A stretch of 64,000 nt of DNA, taken from positions 1 through 64,000 of the forward strand of contig JALHJB010000003.1 of assembly GCA_022839745.1 (NCBI GenBank), given 5' to 3'. Below are positions 9,064 through 16,821 of this stretch, in pieces. A model generated the notes under the pieces. The model was not told the DNA's origin and made no database searches. It saw only the letters and a list, made by a program, of their open reading frames with translations. Position 1 is the first letter of the stretch, and each line of letters starts with the position of its first letter. Made by a program: the position numbers and the translations under genes. Source of the stretch: Actinomycetes bacterium. GTDB lineage: Bacteria > Actinomycetota > Coriobacteriia > Anaerosomatales > Anaerosomataceae.

Positions 9064-9891
9064 ATGGCTGAGACGGCGATCCTGTACGACAGCTCCAAGT
9101 GCACCGCTTGCAAGGGTTGCCAGGTTGCGTGCAAGCAGTGGAACCAGCTGCCTTCACCGCTGACGAACGACGAGTATACGTACACAGAAAGCTTCCAGGC
9201 TCCACTCGATCTCGCCCCCAACACGTGGTTGATCATCAACTTCCGTGAAGAGGACAAAGAGGTCGGGATCGACTGGAACTTCATGCGTAACTCGTGCTTC
9301 CACTGCACCGAGGCCGCGTGTGAGATGGCCTGCCCGGTGGGCGCCATCTCTCACAAGGAAAACGGCGCGGTCGTGATCGATCAGGACAAGTGCATCGGAT
9401 GCCGCTACTGCGTCGCATCCTGCCCGTTCGACGTCCCGCGCTGGGATGAGGCCAAGAACAAGACGTTCAAGTGCTGGCAGTGCTTCGACCGCACCTCGGC
9501 CGGACGCGAGCCTGCATGCGTGAGCAGCTGCCACACCGCCGCCCTGCAGTTCGGCGATCGTGCCGAAATGCTCGCGATCGCGCGCGAGCGGGTCGACCAG
9601 CTGAAGGCCGCTGGCTACGATAAGGCCGAGATGTATGGCGAGAAGGAACTCGGCGGCCTCCACACCATCGTGGTGGCTCACCGGGGTCTCGAAGCCCACG
9701 GCCTCATCCGCGACCCGAAGATCGGTCTCACCGACTTCTGGCAGTTCCTGAAGCCGCTCGGTGGCCTCGGTATCGCGGCAACCGTTGCAGGCCTCGGACT
9801 CTCGTACTTCATGGCGCGCGGCTACAACCGTGGCGAGTACAGCTATGACGAGAAGACCGACACGCTGACCGTCAAGGAGGTGGAGAAGTGA
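9064..9891 (+). CDS. fdnH: Formate dehydrogenase iron-sulfur (beta) subunit
   Basis: Electron-transfer subunit that links the catalytic subunit to the cytochrome b. In 275 residues it carries four ferredoxin-type [4Fe-4S] cysteine clusters: CTACKGCQVACKQW (about 14-27), CFHCTEAACEMACP, CIGCRYCVASCPFD and CWQCFDR...CVSSC. A single C-terminal membrane helix (GLGIAATVAGLGLSYFMA, about residues 238-256) anchors it, as in E. coli FdnH. It starts 4 nt after the fdnG stop and overlaps the next gene by GTGA, so translation is coupled. Confidence 0.95.
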   Translation: MAETAILYDSSKCTACKGCQVACKQWNQLPSPLTNDEYTYTESFQAPLDLAPNTWLIINFREEDKEVGIDWNFMRNSCFHCTEAACEMACPVGAISHKENGAVVIDQDKCIGCRYCVASCPFDVPRWDEAKNKTFKCWQCFDRTSAGREPACVSSCHTAALQFGDRAEMLAIARERVDQLKAAGYDKAEMYGEKELGGLHTIVVAHRGLEAHGLIRDPKIGLTDFWQFLKPLGGLGIAATVAGLGLSYFMARGYNRGEYSYDEKTDTLTVKEVEK

Positions 9892-10556
9892 GGTACATCC
9901 AGAGGCACAGCGCCTTCGCGCGCGGTCTTCACTGGATCCACACCATCGCCTGCTTGTCGCTGTTCGCGACCGGACTGATCCTCTTCATTCCGTCCGTGGC
10001 AGCAGCAGTCGGCGTGGCAACGGTCCAGGGTGCCCGCATGGTGCACCGCGTCATGGCGGTCATCTTCATCGTGGCTCCGATCGCGTCGATCATCATCAGC
10101 CCCAAGGGCTTCGTCCACTTCTGGAAGAGCCTGTTCTTCAAGTGGGACGCAGATGACAAGGAGTTCATGGCGAAGTTCTTCCCGTACCTGTTCTTCGGTG
10201 CGAAGCAGCACATGCCGCCGCAGAGGATCAACAAGTCTGGCCAGGGTGTGGCCGACGGTGCGCTGGTCTTCCTGTCGGTCTTCATCGCGATCACCGGCGT
10301 CATCATCTGGTTCCCCGAACTGTTCAGCACCGGTGTCGTGCGGTGGAGCCTGATGCTCCACTCGGGCCTGATGATCCTCATCGGGGTCTTCATGCTCGCG
10401 CACATCTACCTCGGCGCTGGCATCTTCCAGCCGTACCGCGGCTCGGGCAGGCTGATGTTCGGCGATGGCCGTGTCAGCGAGTCTGACGCCCTGTACCACT
10501 GGGGCACGTGGGCCAAGGAAGAGCTCAGGAAGGGCGACAACGTGATCACGGAGTAA
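9888..10556 (+). CDS. fdnI: Formate dehydrogenase cytochrome b (gamma) subunit
   Basis: A 222-residue membrane protein with four predicted helices (about 17-37, 52-72, 115-137 and 153-175). It belongs to the FdnI/FdoI cytochrome b family, which passes electrons from the Fe-S subunit to menaquinone via two b hemes. Histidines usable as heme ligands are HSAFARGLHWIH near the N-terminus, HRVMAVIF in helix 2 and HSGLMILIGVFMLAH in helix 4. The GTG at 9888 overlaps the fdnH TGA. A strong terminator follows 24 nt after the stop, so this is the last gene of the operon. Confidence 0.93.
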   Translation: MRYIQRHSAFARGLHWIHTIACLSLFATGLILFIPSVAAAVGVATVQGARMVHRVMAVIFIVAPIASIIISPKGFVHFWKSLFFKWDADDKEFMAKFFPYLFFGAKQHMPPQRINKSGQGVADGALVFLSVFIAITGVIIWFPELFSTGVVRWSLMLHSGLMILIGVFMLAHIYLGAGIFQPYRGSGRLMFGDGRVSESDALYHWGTWAKEELRKGDNVITE

Positions 10557-10580
10557 CATCCGCCCGTTGTCTCGCGTGAA

Positions 10581-10615
10581 GAAAGGGCCGGATCCCATTG
10601 GGATCCGGCCCTTTC
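10581..10615 (+). terminator. Rho-independent-type terminator of the formate dehydrogenase operon
   Basis: A perfect 16-bp inverted repeat (10581-10596 and 10600-10615) with the 3-nt loop ATT. The outer stem is GAAA/TTTC, so the 3' arm ends in a short T run. It lies 24 nt after the fdnI stop codon and could also work on the opposite strand. Confidence 0.88.
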
Positions 10616-10643
10616 GCATGTGTGCTCGGCCGCTGATGGAGGC

Positions 10644-10764
10644 GGTGGTGTGGCGCCCTACTCGCCGGTCTCAGTGCCGCTGGTGGTGTGGCGCCCTACT
10701 CGCCGGTCTCAGTGCCGCCGGTGGTGTGGCGCCCTACTCGCCGGTCTCAGTGCCGCCGGTGGTG
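10644..10764. repeat. Three tandem 38-bp direct repeats overlapping the 3' end of the thioredoxin-like gene
   Basis: A 38-bp unit containing TGGCGCCCTACTCGCCGG begins at 10644, 10682 and 10720, followed by a 7-nt partial copy. The copies are nearly identical, with one C/T difference. The innermost copy holds the last codons and stop of the thioredoxin-like lipoprotein gene on the minus strand, so each outer copy repeats the gene's tail (ending T-E-T-G-E-stop) outside the frame. This looks like slippage or tandem duplication of a gene end. Confidence 0.92.
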
Positions 10765-11180
10765 GGGATCTCGTCGCGCGGGCCGCCAGACGTGCCGCTC
10801 ACGTCGTCCATGCCGCGCTCGATGAACTTCACCATGTTCTCCTCGGTGGCTGCGCCGGAGATGCGATCGAGCTCGTTGCCGTCGGCGTCGAGCAGCACGA
10901 AGGTCGGGGTGATGAACACGCCGAACTCATCAGCCTGGCGGAGCCCCTCTTCGGTGGAGACGTCGATGATCTCGAACTTGTAGATCTTCGACTCGTAGTC
11001 CCGCTGCAACTTCTCGATGGTGGGCTCCATCTGCTTGCAGAACGGGCAGTCGGGATCGAAGAACTGGATGAAGTGCAGCGGCACCTTCTCCTCGGGCGAC
11101 GCTCCCCCACAGCCGGCCAGACCGGCGAGCAGCGCCGCCGAGAGGGCCAGCGCTAGCACAATGGTGACCGTTCGCTTCAT
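10734..11180 (-). CDS. Thioredoxin-fold lipoprotein (CPFC active site)
   Basis: A 148-residue exported thiol-disulfide protein. The N-terminal signal peptide ends in the lipobox LAGC (Cys24), so it should be lipid-anchored outside the membrane. The redox site CPFC is at residues 45-48 within FFDPDCPFCKQMEP, followed by the cis-Pro segment ITPTFVLLDADG. The fold is thioredoxin-like; the short family relatives act as reductants for cytochrome maturation or peroxiredoxins. Downstream of the selenocysteine peroxiredoxin on the same strand with 40 nt between them, so it is a plausible electron donor (inference). Its 3' end lies in the 38-bp tandem repeats. Confidence 0.88.
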   Translation of the reverse strand: MKRTVTIVLALALSAALLAGLAGCGGASPEEKVPLHFIQFFDPDCPFCKQMEPTIEKLQRDYESKIYKFEIIDVSTEEGLRQADEFGVFITPTFVLLDADGNELDRISGAATEENMVKFIERGMDDVSGTSGGPRDEIPTTGGTETGE

Positions 11181-11220
11181 GACACCCTCCTGTCACGCCG
11201 TCCACGCGGCGCTTCGCGTA

Positions 11221-11814
11221 CTACTGCCCTGTCTGCTCCTGGTACAACTTCTCAACCTCAGCCTTCATCTCCTCCACATCACGTGGCTCGTTCAGCCCCG
11301 TGTGCTGCGTGTAACGGATCACGCCTTCCTTGTCGATCAGAAAGCTCCATCTGTTCGCGATCTTCGTGCGCACGCTGAATGCGCCGTAGGCGGGCATCAC
11401 GGTTCGATCCCAATCGGACAGCAGGTCGAAGGGAAGCTCGAGCTGCTTGCGGAACTCGGCGTGCGACGCCCATCCGTCGGCGCTGATGCCGAAGACCTCG
11501 GTGTCGCGCTCCTGGAAGAACTCGTAGTTGTCTCGGTACCCGGACAGCTCGCCCTCTCAAACGGGCGTGAAGTCGGCCGGATAGAAGACGAGTATCACGT
11601 TCTTGACGCCCTTGTAGTCCGAGAGCGCGATCGTCTGTTGTTCGTGGTTCTTCAGACGGAAATCCGGTGCGACGGTGCCGACTTCGAGCCCGTTCTGTTC
11701 ACCGTACTCGCTATCGGGCCCACTGGACGTACCCGTGCCACTGCTGCAACCACCGATGATCAGCGTTGCCATCGTGGCGACGGCCATGAGAACGGCGGCC
11801 GGTCTTGCCCTCAT
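11221..11814 (-). CDS. Peroxiredoxin (AhpC/TSA, BCP-like) lipoprotein with selenocysteine at the peroxidatic position
   Basis: The frame opens at the ATG at 11814, meets TGA at 11557-11559 and continues in the same frame for 111 codons to TAG at 11221, giving 197 residues. The UGA is residue 86, in PADFTPV-U-EGELSGYR. This matches the peroxiredoxin motif P-x-x-x-T-x-x-C with U in place of the peroxidatic Cys. The part after UGA keeps family features (FGISADGWASHAEFRKQL, FDLLSDWDR, RWSFLIDKEGVIRY), so it is coding. No later cysteine is present, so it would be a one-Sec enzyme needing an outside reductant. The signal peptide has lipobox IGGC (Cys23). The host uses Sec elsewhere in this window (formate dehydrogenase). 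A C-to-U nonsense mutation is the alternative. Confidence 0.85.
11529..11546 (-). promoter_or_regulatory. Candidate SECIS hairpin for the selenocysteine peroxiredoxin
   Basis: On the minus strand, starting 10 nt after the UGA, TGTCCGG pairs with CCG-A-GACA (one bulged A), leaving a 3-nt loop GTA. Position and size fit a bacterial SECIS, but the loop differs from the GGUCU type of the formate dehydrogenase gene, so this assignment is tentative. Confidence 0.45.
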
Positions 11815-11965
11815 GTCCCATCACCCCTCGTGTACGTGTAGACTAGTATAGCTACGCTTACTCGCCATTGTACCCTCGCAGGGCCGTATCCGGCAGATGC
11901 AATCGGCCCCTGCAGGCGAGCGAGCGTGGGGTAAGGGAGCGCACGAACGTCATTGGAGGATATCC

Positions 11966-12862
11966 ATGAGCAACACCGCCCGGACAAAGGCGATCGAGCA
12001 CTACGTAGCCAGTCGGCCCGATCTCGAGCAGCAGCTTCGCTTCTTCGAGGCGCTCTGGGACGCACAGGATGAGATCGCACAGGACGCGTCACCCTACGTG
12101 GCGGCATCGGCCGAGGAGACCGAGAAGGCTCTTCAGCAGACCCGCACGCTGTTCTCGCTGGTGGAGCCCACCATCCCGCTCGAGCCTTATCAGGCTGCCG
12201 TACGCCGGCTGGCAGCGCTGACGGCCGAGAAGGCCGGGCTACCCGATGAGCAGTCTGCCGCGCTCGCCGAGGTCGACATCGCCGGTGCCGTCACCGAGAA
12301 GTCGCTCGCATCGATGCTGACCGGTATGGACGCCTTCGTCACGCGGATCGCCGAAGCCGTCAACGATGACCGTCTGAACGAGCCGCTCCTCATGTTCGTG
12401 CTCACGGAGGCCGTGACACCGTTCCTGCGGGAACCGGCAGCTGCAGCGGTGAAGGCGGCGGGCAAGTACGACTGGCAGCAGTGGGACTCCGGGCTCTGCC
12501 CGGTGTGCGGCACCCCCGCATCCTCGGGAGTCGTCCGGGACGAGGGTGACCTGCAGGGTGGCCGGCGCTGGCTGAGCTGCCCCACCTGCCGCACGCAGTG
12601 GGAGTTCGCGCGCGTACGTTGCGCCCGGTGCGGTCAGCGCACGCACGACAGGCTCGAGTACCTCTTTGACGAACAGGATCCGGGCCACCGGGTCCACACG
12701 TGCAAGGAGTGCCACGGCTACATCCCCGTGACCTTCGAGAAGCAGATCAGCATTCTTGCCGTCCCGGAGGTTGAGGAGATCGTCATGATCCCGCTCGAGA
12801 CGGTAGCCTCCTCCCGCGGCCTCACCCCGCTCGGCGACGACGTCGACGAGACGGTCAACTGA
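11966..12862 (+). CDS. fdhE: Formate dehydrogenase accessory protein FdhE
   Basis: A 298-residue rubredoxin-like iron protein needed for maturation or activity of membrane formate dehydrogenases. The C-terminal half has the zinc/iron-binding CxxC pairs of FdhE: CPVCG (with ASSGVV after it), CPTC, CARCG and CKEC, each in the expected order. I chose the ATG at 11966 because GGAGGA stands 5 nt upstream; the frame is open further upstream without a start signal. It lies just beyond the two redox lipoproteins, facing the same way as the fdn operon, with its own terminator. Confidence 0.93.
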   Translation: MSNTARTKAIEHYVASRPDLEQQLRFFEALWDAQDEIAQDASPYVAASAEETEKALQQTRTLFSLVEPTIPLEPYQAAVRRLAALTAEKAGLPDEQSAALAEVDIAGAVTEKSLASMLTGMDAFVTRIAEAVNDDRLNEPLLMFVLTEAVTPFLREPAAAAVKAAGKYDWQQWDSGLCPVCGTPASSGVVRDEGDLQGGRRWLSCPTCRTQWEFARVRCARCGQRTHDRLEYLFDEQDPGHRVHTCKECHGYIPVTFEKQISILAVPEVEEIVMIPLETVASSRGLTPLGDDVDETVN

Positions 12863-12882
12863 CCGCAGCCCGAAGAATCTGC

Positions 12883-12917
12883 CAGAACCGCCCGAAGACC
12901 TCCTTCGGGCGGTTCTG
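12883..12917 (+). terminator. Rho-independent terminator after fdhE
   Basis: A perfect 15-bp inverted repeat (12883-12897 and 12903-12917) with a 5-nt loop, followed on the plus strand by TTTGTGT. It lies about 20 nt after the fdhE stop. Confidence 0.9.
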
Positions 12918-12972
12918 TTTGTGTCCCACTCGGGTACTCTGATACGTACGCCATCACCGAAAGGGGTCATGT

Positions 12973-13428
12973 ATGGAGATGTGGGTCTGGGTATGGCTGG
13001 GACTTGCCGCGATCCTGATCGTCGCTGAGATATTCACCGCAGGCTTCTTCATGCTGCCGTTCGGTCTCGGCGCGGCCGTGGCCGCGGGGCTTGCGTTCGT
13101 GGGCGCGACACCGGTGTGGCAGTGGGTGGCCTTCCTCGCCGTTTCCGCCATCCTGCTCATGAGCCTGCGGCGCTTCAACGACCACGTGACGCACGAGCCA
13201 CCGGAGAAGGTCGGGGTGGATCGACTGATCGGCAAGACCGGGGTCGTGCTCGAACCGGTTGAGCCCGGCGATGGTAGTGGTCGCGTGCGCATCGAGCGCG
13301 AGGAGTGGCGAGCGGACACATCCGGTGACGTTGCGATACCGGAAGGCGCCCGAGTGATGGTTGAGCGTGTCAGCGGCACGCATCTCGTGGTCCGTCCCGT
13401 CGAGGGACCTCTGGAAGAAAGGGAGTAG
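12973..13428 (+). CDS. NfeD-family membrane protein
   Basis: A 151-residue protein with three N-terminal membrane helices (about 5-23, 27-46 and 50-66) and a C-terminal OB-fold domain (from about residue 80: GKTGVVLEPVEPGDGSGRVRIEREEWRA). This is the short NfeD layout. NfeD proteins are almost always paired with an SPFH/stomatin protein and help organise membrane microdomains. Here the SPFH gene starts 2 nt after the stop, so the pair is co-translated. The ATG at 12973 follows AAAGGGGTC. Confidence 0.93.
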   Translation: MEMWVWVWLGLAAILIVAEIFTAGFFMLPFGLGAAVAAGLAFVGATPVWQWVAFLAVSAILLMSLRRFNDHVTHEPPEKVGVDRLIGKTGVVLEPVEPGDGSGRVRIEREEWRADTSGDVAIPEGARVMVERVSGTHLVVRPVEGPLEERE

Positions 13429-13430
13429 AC

Positions 13431-14366
13431 ATGGACGGCGCCATCGTGTTCGTCATCTTCTTCGGCCTGGTCGTCCTGGCGGTGCTCTTCGTCTGGGCGA
13501 TCGCGGGTATCCGCATCGTGCGCCCGTACGAGAAGGGGCTGATCGAGCGACTCGGCAAGTATCAGCGCACCGCGGACTCGGGTCTCACCATCATCGTTCC
13601 GGTCATCGACAAGATGACCAAGGTCGACATGCGCGAGAACGTCGTCGACGTCCCGCCCCAGGAAGTCATCACGAAGGACAACGTCGTGGTCACGGTGGAC
13701 GCCGTCGTGTACTACGAGGCCACCGACCCTGTGAAGCTCGTCTACAACGTGGCGAACTTTTACCTGGCCGCCACCAAGCTCGCACAGACGAACCTGCGTA
13801 ACGTCATCGGCGAGATGCAACTTGACGAGTCGCTCACCAGCCGCGAGCAGATCAACGCGGCACTGCGCCAGATCCTCGACGACGCCACGGACAAGTGGGG
13901 CGTGCGCATCGTGCGCGTGGAGCTGCAGCGTATCGAGCCGCCGATGGACGTGACCGAGGCCATGCACCGCCAGATGAAGGCCGAGCGGACACGCCGTGCC
14001 GTGATCCTCGAGGCCGACGGCGACAAGCAGGCCGCGATCACCCGCGCCGAGGGCTCCAAGCAGTCGGCGATCCTCGAGGCCGAGGGCAAGGCCGAGGCGA
14101 TCAAGCGCGTGGCCGAAGCCGACAAGTTCCAGAGGCTCACGGTCGCCGAAGGTGAGGCGCTCGCTATCAAGAGCGTGTTCAGCGCGATCCATGAGGGCGA
14201 ACCGACGAACGACCTCATCGCCATCCGCTACCTCGAGGCGCTCAAGTCGATCGCCAACGGATCGGCCAACAAGGTCTTCCTGCCGATGGAGGTGTCCGGG
14301 ATCCTGGGCAGCATCGGTGGTGTGGCGGAGCTGTTCAAGGACAAGAGCGATAGCGCTGCAGGATAG
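13431..14366 (+). CDS. qmcA: SPFH/band 7 (stomatin-like) membrane protease-associated protein
   Basis: A 311-residue stomatin-type protein with one N-terminal membrane helix (residues 5-25) and a band-7 domain (about 28-190, including RPYEKGLIERLGKY and YYEATDPVKLVYNV). A long charged alpha-helical segment follows (about 190-260, EADGDKQAAITRAEGSKQSA), which drives oligomerisation. It resembles QmcA, which associates with FtsH-type proteases; ftsH is nearby in this window. Its stop is followed by a clear terminator. The symbol is by similarity of layout only. Confidence 0.9.
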   Translation: MDGAIVFVIFFGLVVLAVLFVWAIAGIRIVRPYEKGLIERLGKYQRTADSGLTIIVPVIDKMTKVDMRENVVDVPPQEVITKDNVVVTVDAVVYYEATDPVKLVYNVANFYLAATKLAQTNLRNVIGEMQLDESLTSREQINAALRQILDDATDKWGVRIVRVELQRIEPPMDVTEAMHRQMKAERTRRAVILEADGDKQAAITRAEGSKQSAILEAEGKAEAIKRVAEADKFQRLTVAEGEALAIKSVFSAIHEGEPTNDLIAIRYLEALKSIANGSANKVFLPMEVSGILGSIGGVAELFKDKSDSAAG

Positions 14367-14395
14367 GGGTCGCTCGCTCAGACAGTCCTCGTACC

Positions 14396-14430
14396 GAATG
14401 ATGAGCCGCCCACCGGGCGGCTCATCATTC
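14396..14430. terminator. Terminator between the SPFH gene and the multiheme cytochrome gene
   Basis: A perfect 16-bp inverted repeat (14396-14411 and 14415-14430) with loop ACC. Stem ends GAATGATGA/TCATCATTC are A/T-rich. It lies 30 nt after the SPFH stop and about 107 nt past the convergent cytochrome gene's 3' end, so it may serve both. Confidence 0.82.
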
Positions 14431-14536
14431 ACTGCGGAACTCGCGCTCGACCCCTATCCTACAGCGCTCGGGTCGCCGGGCGCACACTGCGCGCGGTACC
14501 CCTTCGATCAGGCGCACCGGTCGCCGGGCGCGACGC

Positions 14537-15787
14537 CTACGGGAGCTGTGCCATGGGATGGCAGTTGAGGCACAGATCGTCATTCTCCTCCACCAGCATG
14601 CGACTGTTCAGAGTCTCGTGCGGGAAGTTCTGGAAGAGCGGGTTGTCAGTGCTCACGAAGCCGTCAGCGCTGTCAATGGCGATCTTCGCATCGGCAGCAT
14701 CGCCGCCGTACACGCCAGGGCTCAACTCCACGAGCGTGCCGACGAATCGGCTGTCCTCATGGCACTGCTGGCAGATCGGTGCGTGACCGCTCTGATCCGC
14801 CGTACGTGGATATGGCATCAGATAGCCCCGGTTCTCGGAAGCGTACGGGGGGTCGGGCGCGTGCATGTAGAAGGGGCTGTCGGTCTTCACGATGCCCCCG
14901 AGCCCCGATAGCACGGTGGTTGCGACAGGCGCGTCGGAGCTCAGGATCGGGAGGTTCCCGTAGACCCACAGCGGGTCTGCGGGGTCGTGCCACTCGGAAT
15001 CGGCAGACTCCACCGGGTGGTTGTGCAGCGTATCGCTCGACACCCGGCCTTCGTGACATCCGAGGCACCAGTCTGATCCATAGTCATCCACGACAACCGA
15101 TGAGTCACCCGGGGTACGCCGGAGGAGCTTCGAGCTGTAGACGCTCGGGGAGGGAGCACGCACCCTGCGCCGATCGCCCACGAAGGGGTTCACCACGTCT
15201 GAGCCATGCACCGAATGACAGTCGCTGCAGATCAGCTGGGCCGCGGGACCCCGGAATACCCGATCGAGCGAGCCACCATTCATCGGACTGCCGCCGGGAG
15301 TCGTGTTCGTCACGCCGATGCGGTGACTTCCGCTGACATCGACATCCACCTTCGGATCGACACCTGTCCGGGCGTAGAGGGCACCGTAGACGCCGAAGCC
15401 ACCGGTGCCGTCATGGCACGTCTCACAGGTCTCCACGATCGTGGCCGCCGGCAGCAGGAGGATCGAGTCGGCGGGTGATTTGTGCACCGAGTGGCAAGTT
15501 GCGCACTTGGTGCTGCTCGCCGTATAGGAGCCGTGGGGGCCGCTGAACCAGTCATCCGGATTGCTTGAGTACCAGGTCGAGTTCACGGGGTATATCGCAT
15601 GGCACGACACGCAGTCGCCTGACTGATGGCACGCGTACGCGCAGTCGACACCCGCGGGTCCTGGCTCGGGATACCCGTACGCCTCACCTGTTGAGAGGAC
15701 GCCCGCGCACACGCAGAGCATGACGAAGGCCGCGAGCGTGCATGCCTTCAGCACATGCGCGCGCGAGCGACGAGCGCACGAGTCCAT
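14537..15787 (-). CDS. Exported multiheme c-type cytochrome (about eight heme sites)
   Basis: A 416-residue secreted cytochrome. The N-terminus has a signal peptide or anchor (ACTLAAFVMLCVCAGVLS, about 15-32). Seven CxxCH heme-binding motifs are visible: CVSCH, CATCH, CETCH, CSDCH, CLGCH, CQQCH and CLNCH. In addition CAYACH has the CxxxCH spacing, so eight hemes are possible. The spacing and poor similarity to NrfA or OmcA-type enzymes suggest a doubled-CxxCH electron-transfer protein, acting outside the membrane in anaerobic respiration; the substrate is unknown. GGGGGAAC precedes the ATG at 15787. It stands downstream of the redox gene block at 15.9-17.6 kb on the same strand. Confidence 0.9.
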   Translation of the reverse strand: MDSCARRSRAHVLKACTLAAFVMLCVCAGVLSTGEAYGYPEPGPAGVDCAYACHQSGDCVSCHAIYPVNSTWYSSNPDDWFSGPHGSYTASSTKCATCHSVHKSPADSILLLPAATIVETCETCHDGTGGFGVYGALYARTGVDPKVDVDVSGSHRIGVTNTTPGGSPMNGGSLDRVFRGPAAQLICSDCHSVHGSDVVNPFVGDRRRVRAPSPSVYSSKLLRRTPGDSSVVVDDYGSDWCLGCHEGRVSSDTLHNHPVESADSEWHDPADPLWVYGNLPILSSDAPVATTVLSGLGGIVKTDSPFYMHAPDPPYASENRGYLMPYPRTADQSGHAPICQQCHEDSRFVGTLVELSPGVYGGDAADAKIAIDSADGFVSTDNPLFQNFPHETLNSRMLVEENDDLCLNCHPMAQLP

Positions 15788-15874
15788 GTTCCCCCTAGAT
15801 GAAGAGCCGCTAACGCGTGGTATTCGCCGCCGGATCGCGAGCCCCTTGTTCGCTACCGGTCGGTTGAACGAATC

Positions 15875-16549
15875 TTACACTGTCGTCACGACAAGCACGA
15901 GCCCGTCGCGGACCACCACGGGATAGGTCTTCACGTCCGCACCAGGATGGTCTGTCGTGCCGGTCCGCACGTCGTACCGCCACCCGTGCCACGGACACAC
16001 CACTGTGTGTCCGTCGAGCACGCCGCCCGAGAGCGGACCGAACGCGTGCAAGCACACGTTCGAGAGCGCATAGAACTCGTCGCCGACGCGCGCAAGCGCG
16101 ATGTCGCGCTTCCCCACCTTCACGTGCCGCACAGAACCTGCGGGCATGTCCTCCACCCGGCACACCGGCACCTCGACCTCGGCGCCCTTCTCGGGCTCCT
16201 CGATCACGCCGAGCAGGTCAGCGCCATCTTCAACGTCGTTCAGGATGAACAGCCCGCACCAGCACTTGCGCATCGCGGCGAACTGCACGTTGTGGAACGG
16301 GATGCACGGGCACACGATCGCGACGTCCTCTTTGGGATTGCCCGTTCGCATGCGACATGGGCAGTACACGTCGCCCGTGGCGTCGAGGATCCCGATCTCC
16401 GAGGCGAGCACCTCGTCCACGAACCACTCCTCGGTGTTGAACTTGTAACCGAGGCTGCCCGCGAACGGCTCCATGTACGCCTTGAGATCATCGATCGTGG
16501 TGTCGGCGCTGAAGCGACGGCGAACCGGGCGGCCCTGCGCCGCGCTCAC
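15875..16549 (-). CDS. Ferredoxin-thioredoxin reductase catalytic domain fused to a Rieske domain
   Basis: A 224-residue fusion. The N-terminal part matches the catalytic chain of ferredoxin:thioredoxin reductase, which reduces disulfides with a [4Fe-4S] cluster: CPC at 63-65, CPC at 80-82 and CWC at 96-98 followed by GLF. The usual third motif is CHC, so the middle His is Trp here. The C-terminal half (about 125-224) is a Rieske [2Fe-2S] domain with C-x-H at 166-168 (CLHAFG) and C-x-x-H at 185-188 (CPWHGW). Electrons could pass from the Rieske centre to the FTR site (inference). The GTG at 16549 overlaps the glutaredoxin TGA (GTGA), so the two proteins are made together and are likely partners. 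Confidence 0.9.
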   Translation of the reverse strand: MSAAQGRPVRRRFSADTTIDDLKAYMEPFAGSLGYKFNTEEWFVDEVLASEIGILDATGDVYCPCRMRTGNPKEDVAIVCPCIPFHNVQFAAMRKCWCGLFILNDVEDGADLLGVIEEPEKGAEVEVPVCRVEDMPAGSVRHVKVGKRDIALARVGDEFYALSNVCLHAFGPLSGGVLDGHTVVCPWHGWRYDVRTGTTDHPGADVKTYPVVVRDGLVLVVTTV

Positions 16550-16791
16550 AGGCCCAGATGCTCCTTCATTGCCGCTTTGTTGAAGCCGACGATGACCTCC
16601 TCGCCAACCACCAGCACAGGAAAGGAGGTGCCACCGGAGAGGTTCTTCACGTCGGCGAGGACGGCCGTGCGCTCGTCGCCCTCGAGGAGGTCGACGTCAA
16701 TCACGTCGTACTCCACGTCGTTCTCATCCAGGTACTTCTTGGTCAGCCGGCAGTACGGGCACGTTGAGAGTGCGTAGAGCATGACTGTCAT
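16546..16791 (-). CDS. Glutaredoxin / NrdH-like redoxin
   Basis: An 81-residue glutaredoxin-fold protein with the active site CPYC at about residues 11-14 (LSTCPYCRLTKKYL), the cis-Pro loop GTSFPVLVV and the C-terminal IVGFNKAAMKEHLG. Such short redoxins donate electrons to enzymes such as ribonucleotide reductase or peroxidases. The direct overlap with the FTR-Rieske gene suggests the FTR reduces this glutaredoxin rather than a classical thioredoxin. GGAGG stands 5 nt before the ATG at 16791. Confidence 0.93.
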   Translation of the reverse strand: MTVMLYALSTCPYCRLTKKYLDENDVEYDVIDVDLLEGDERTAVLADVKNLSGGTSFPVLVVGEEVIVGFNKAAMKEHLGL

Positions 16792-16821
16792 CGCTGCCTC
16801 CGATTCGTGAGGGTGTCGTTC

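Noticed and set aside
10644..10764. CRISPR-like array
   Set aside because: The units are directly adjacent with no unique spacers, and they contain a gene's end.
12954..14432. Long minus-strand open frame opposite NfeD/SPFH genes
   Set aside because: Shadow of two well-recognised proteins on the other strand.
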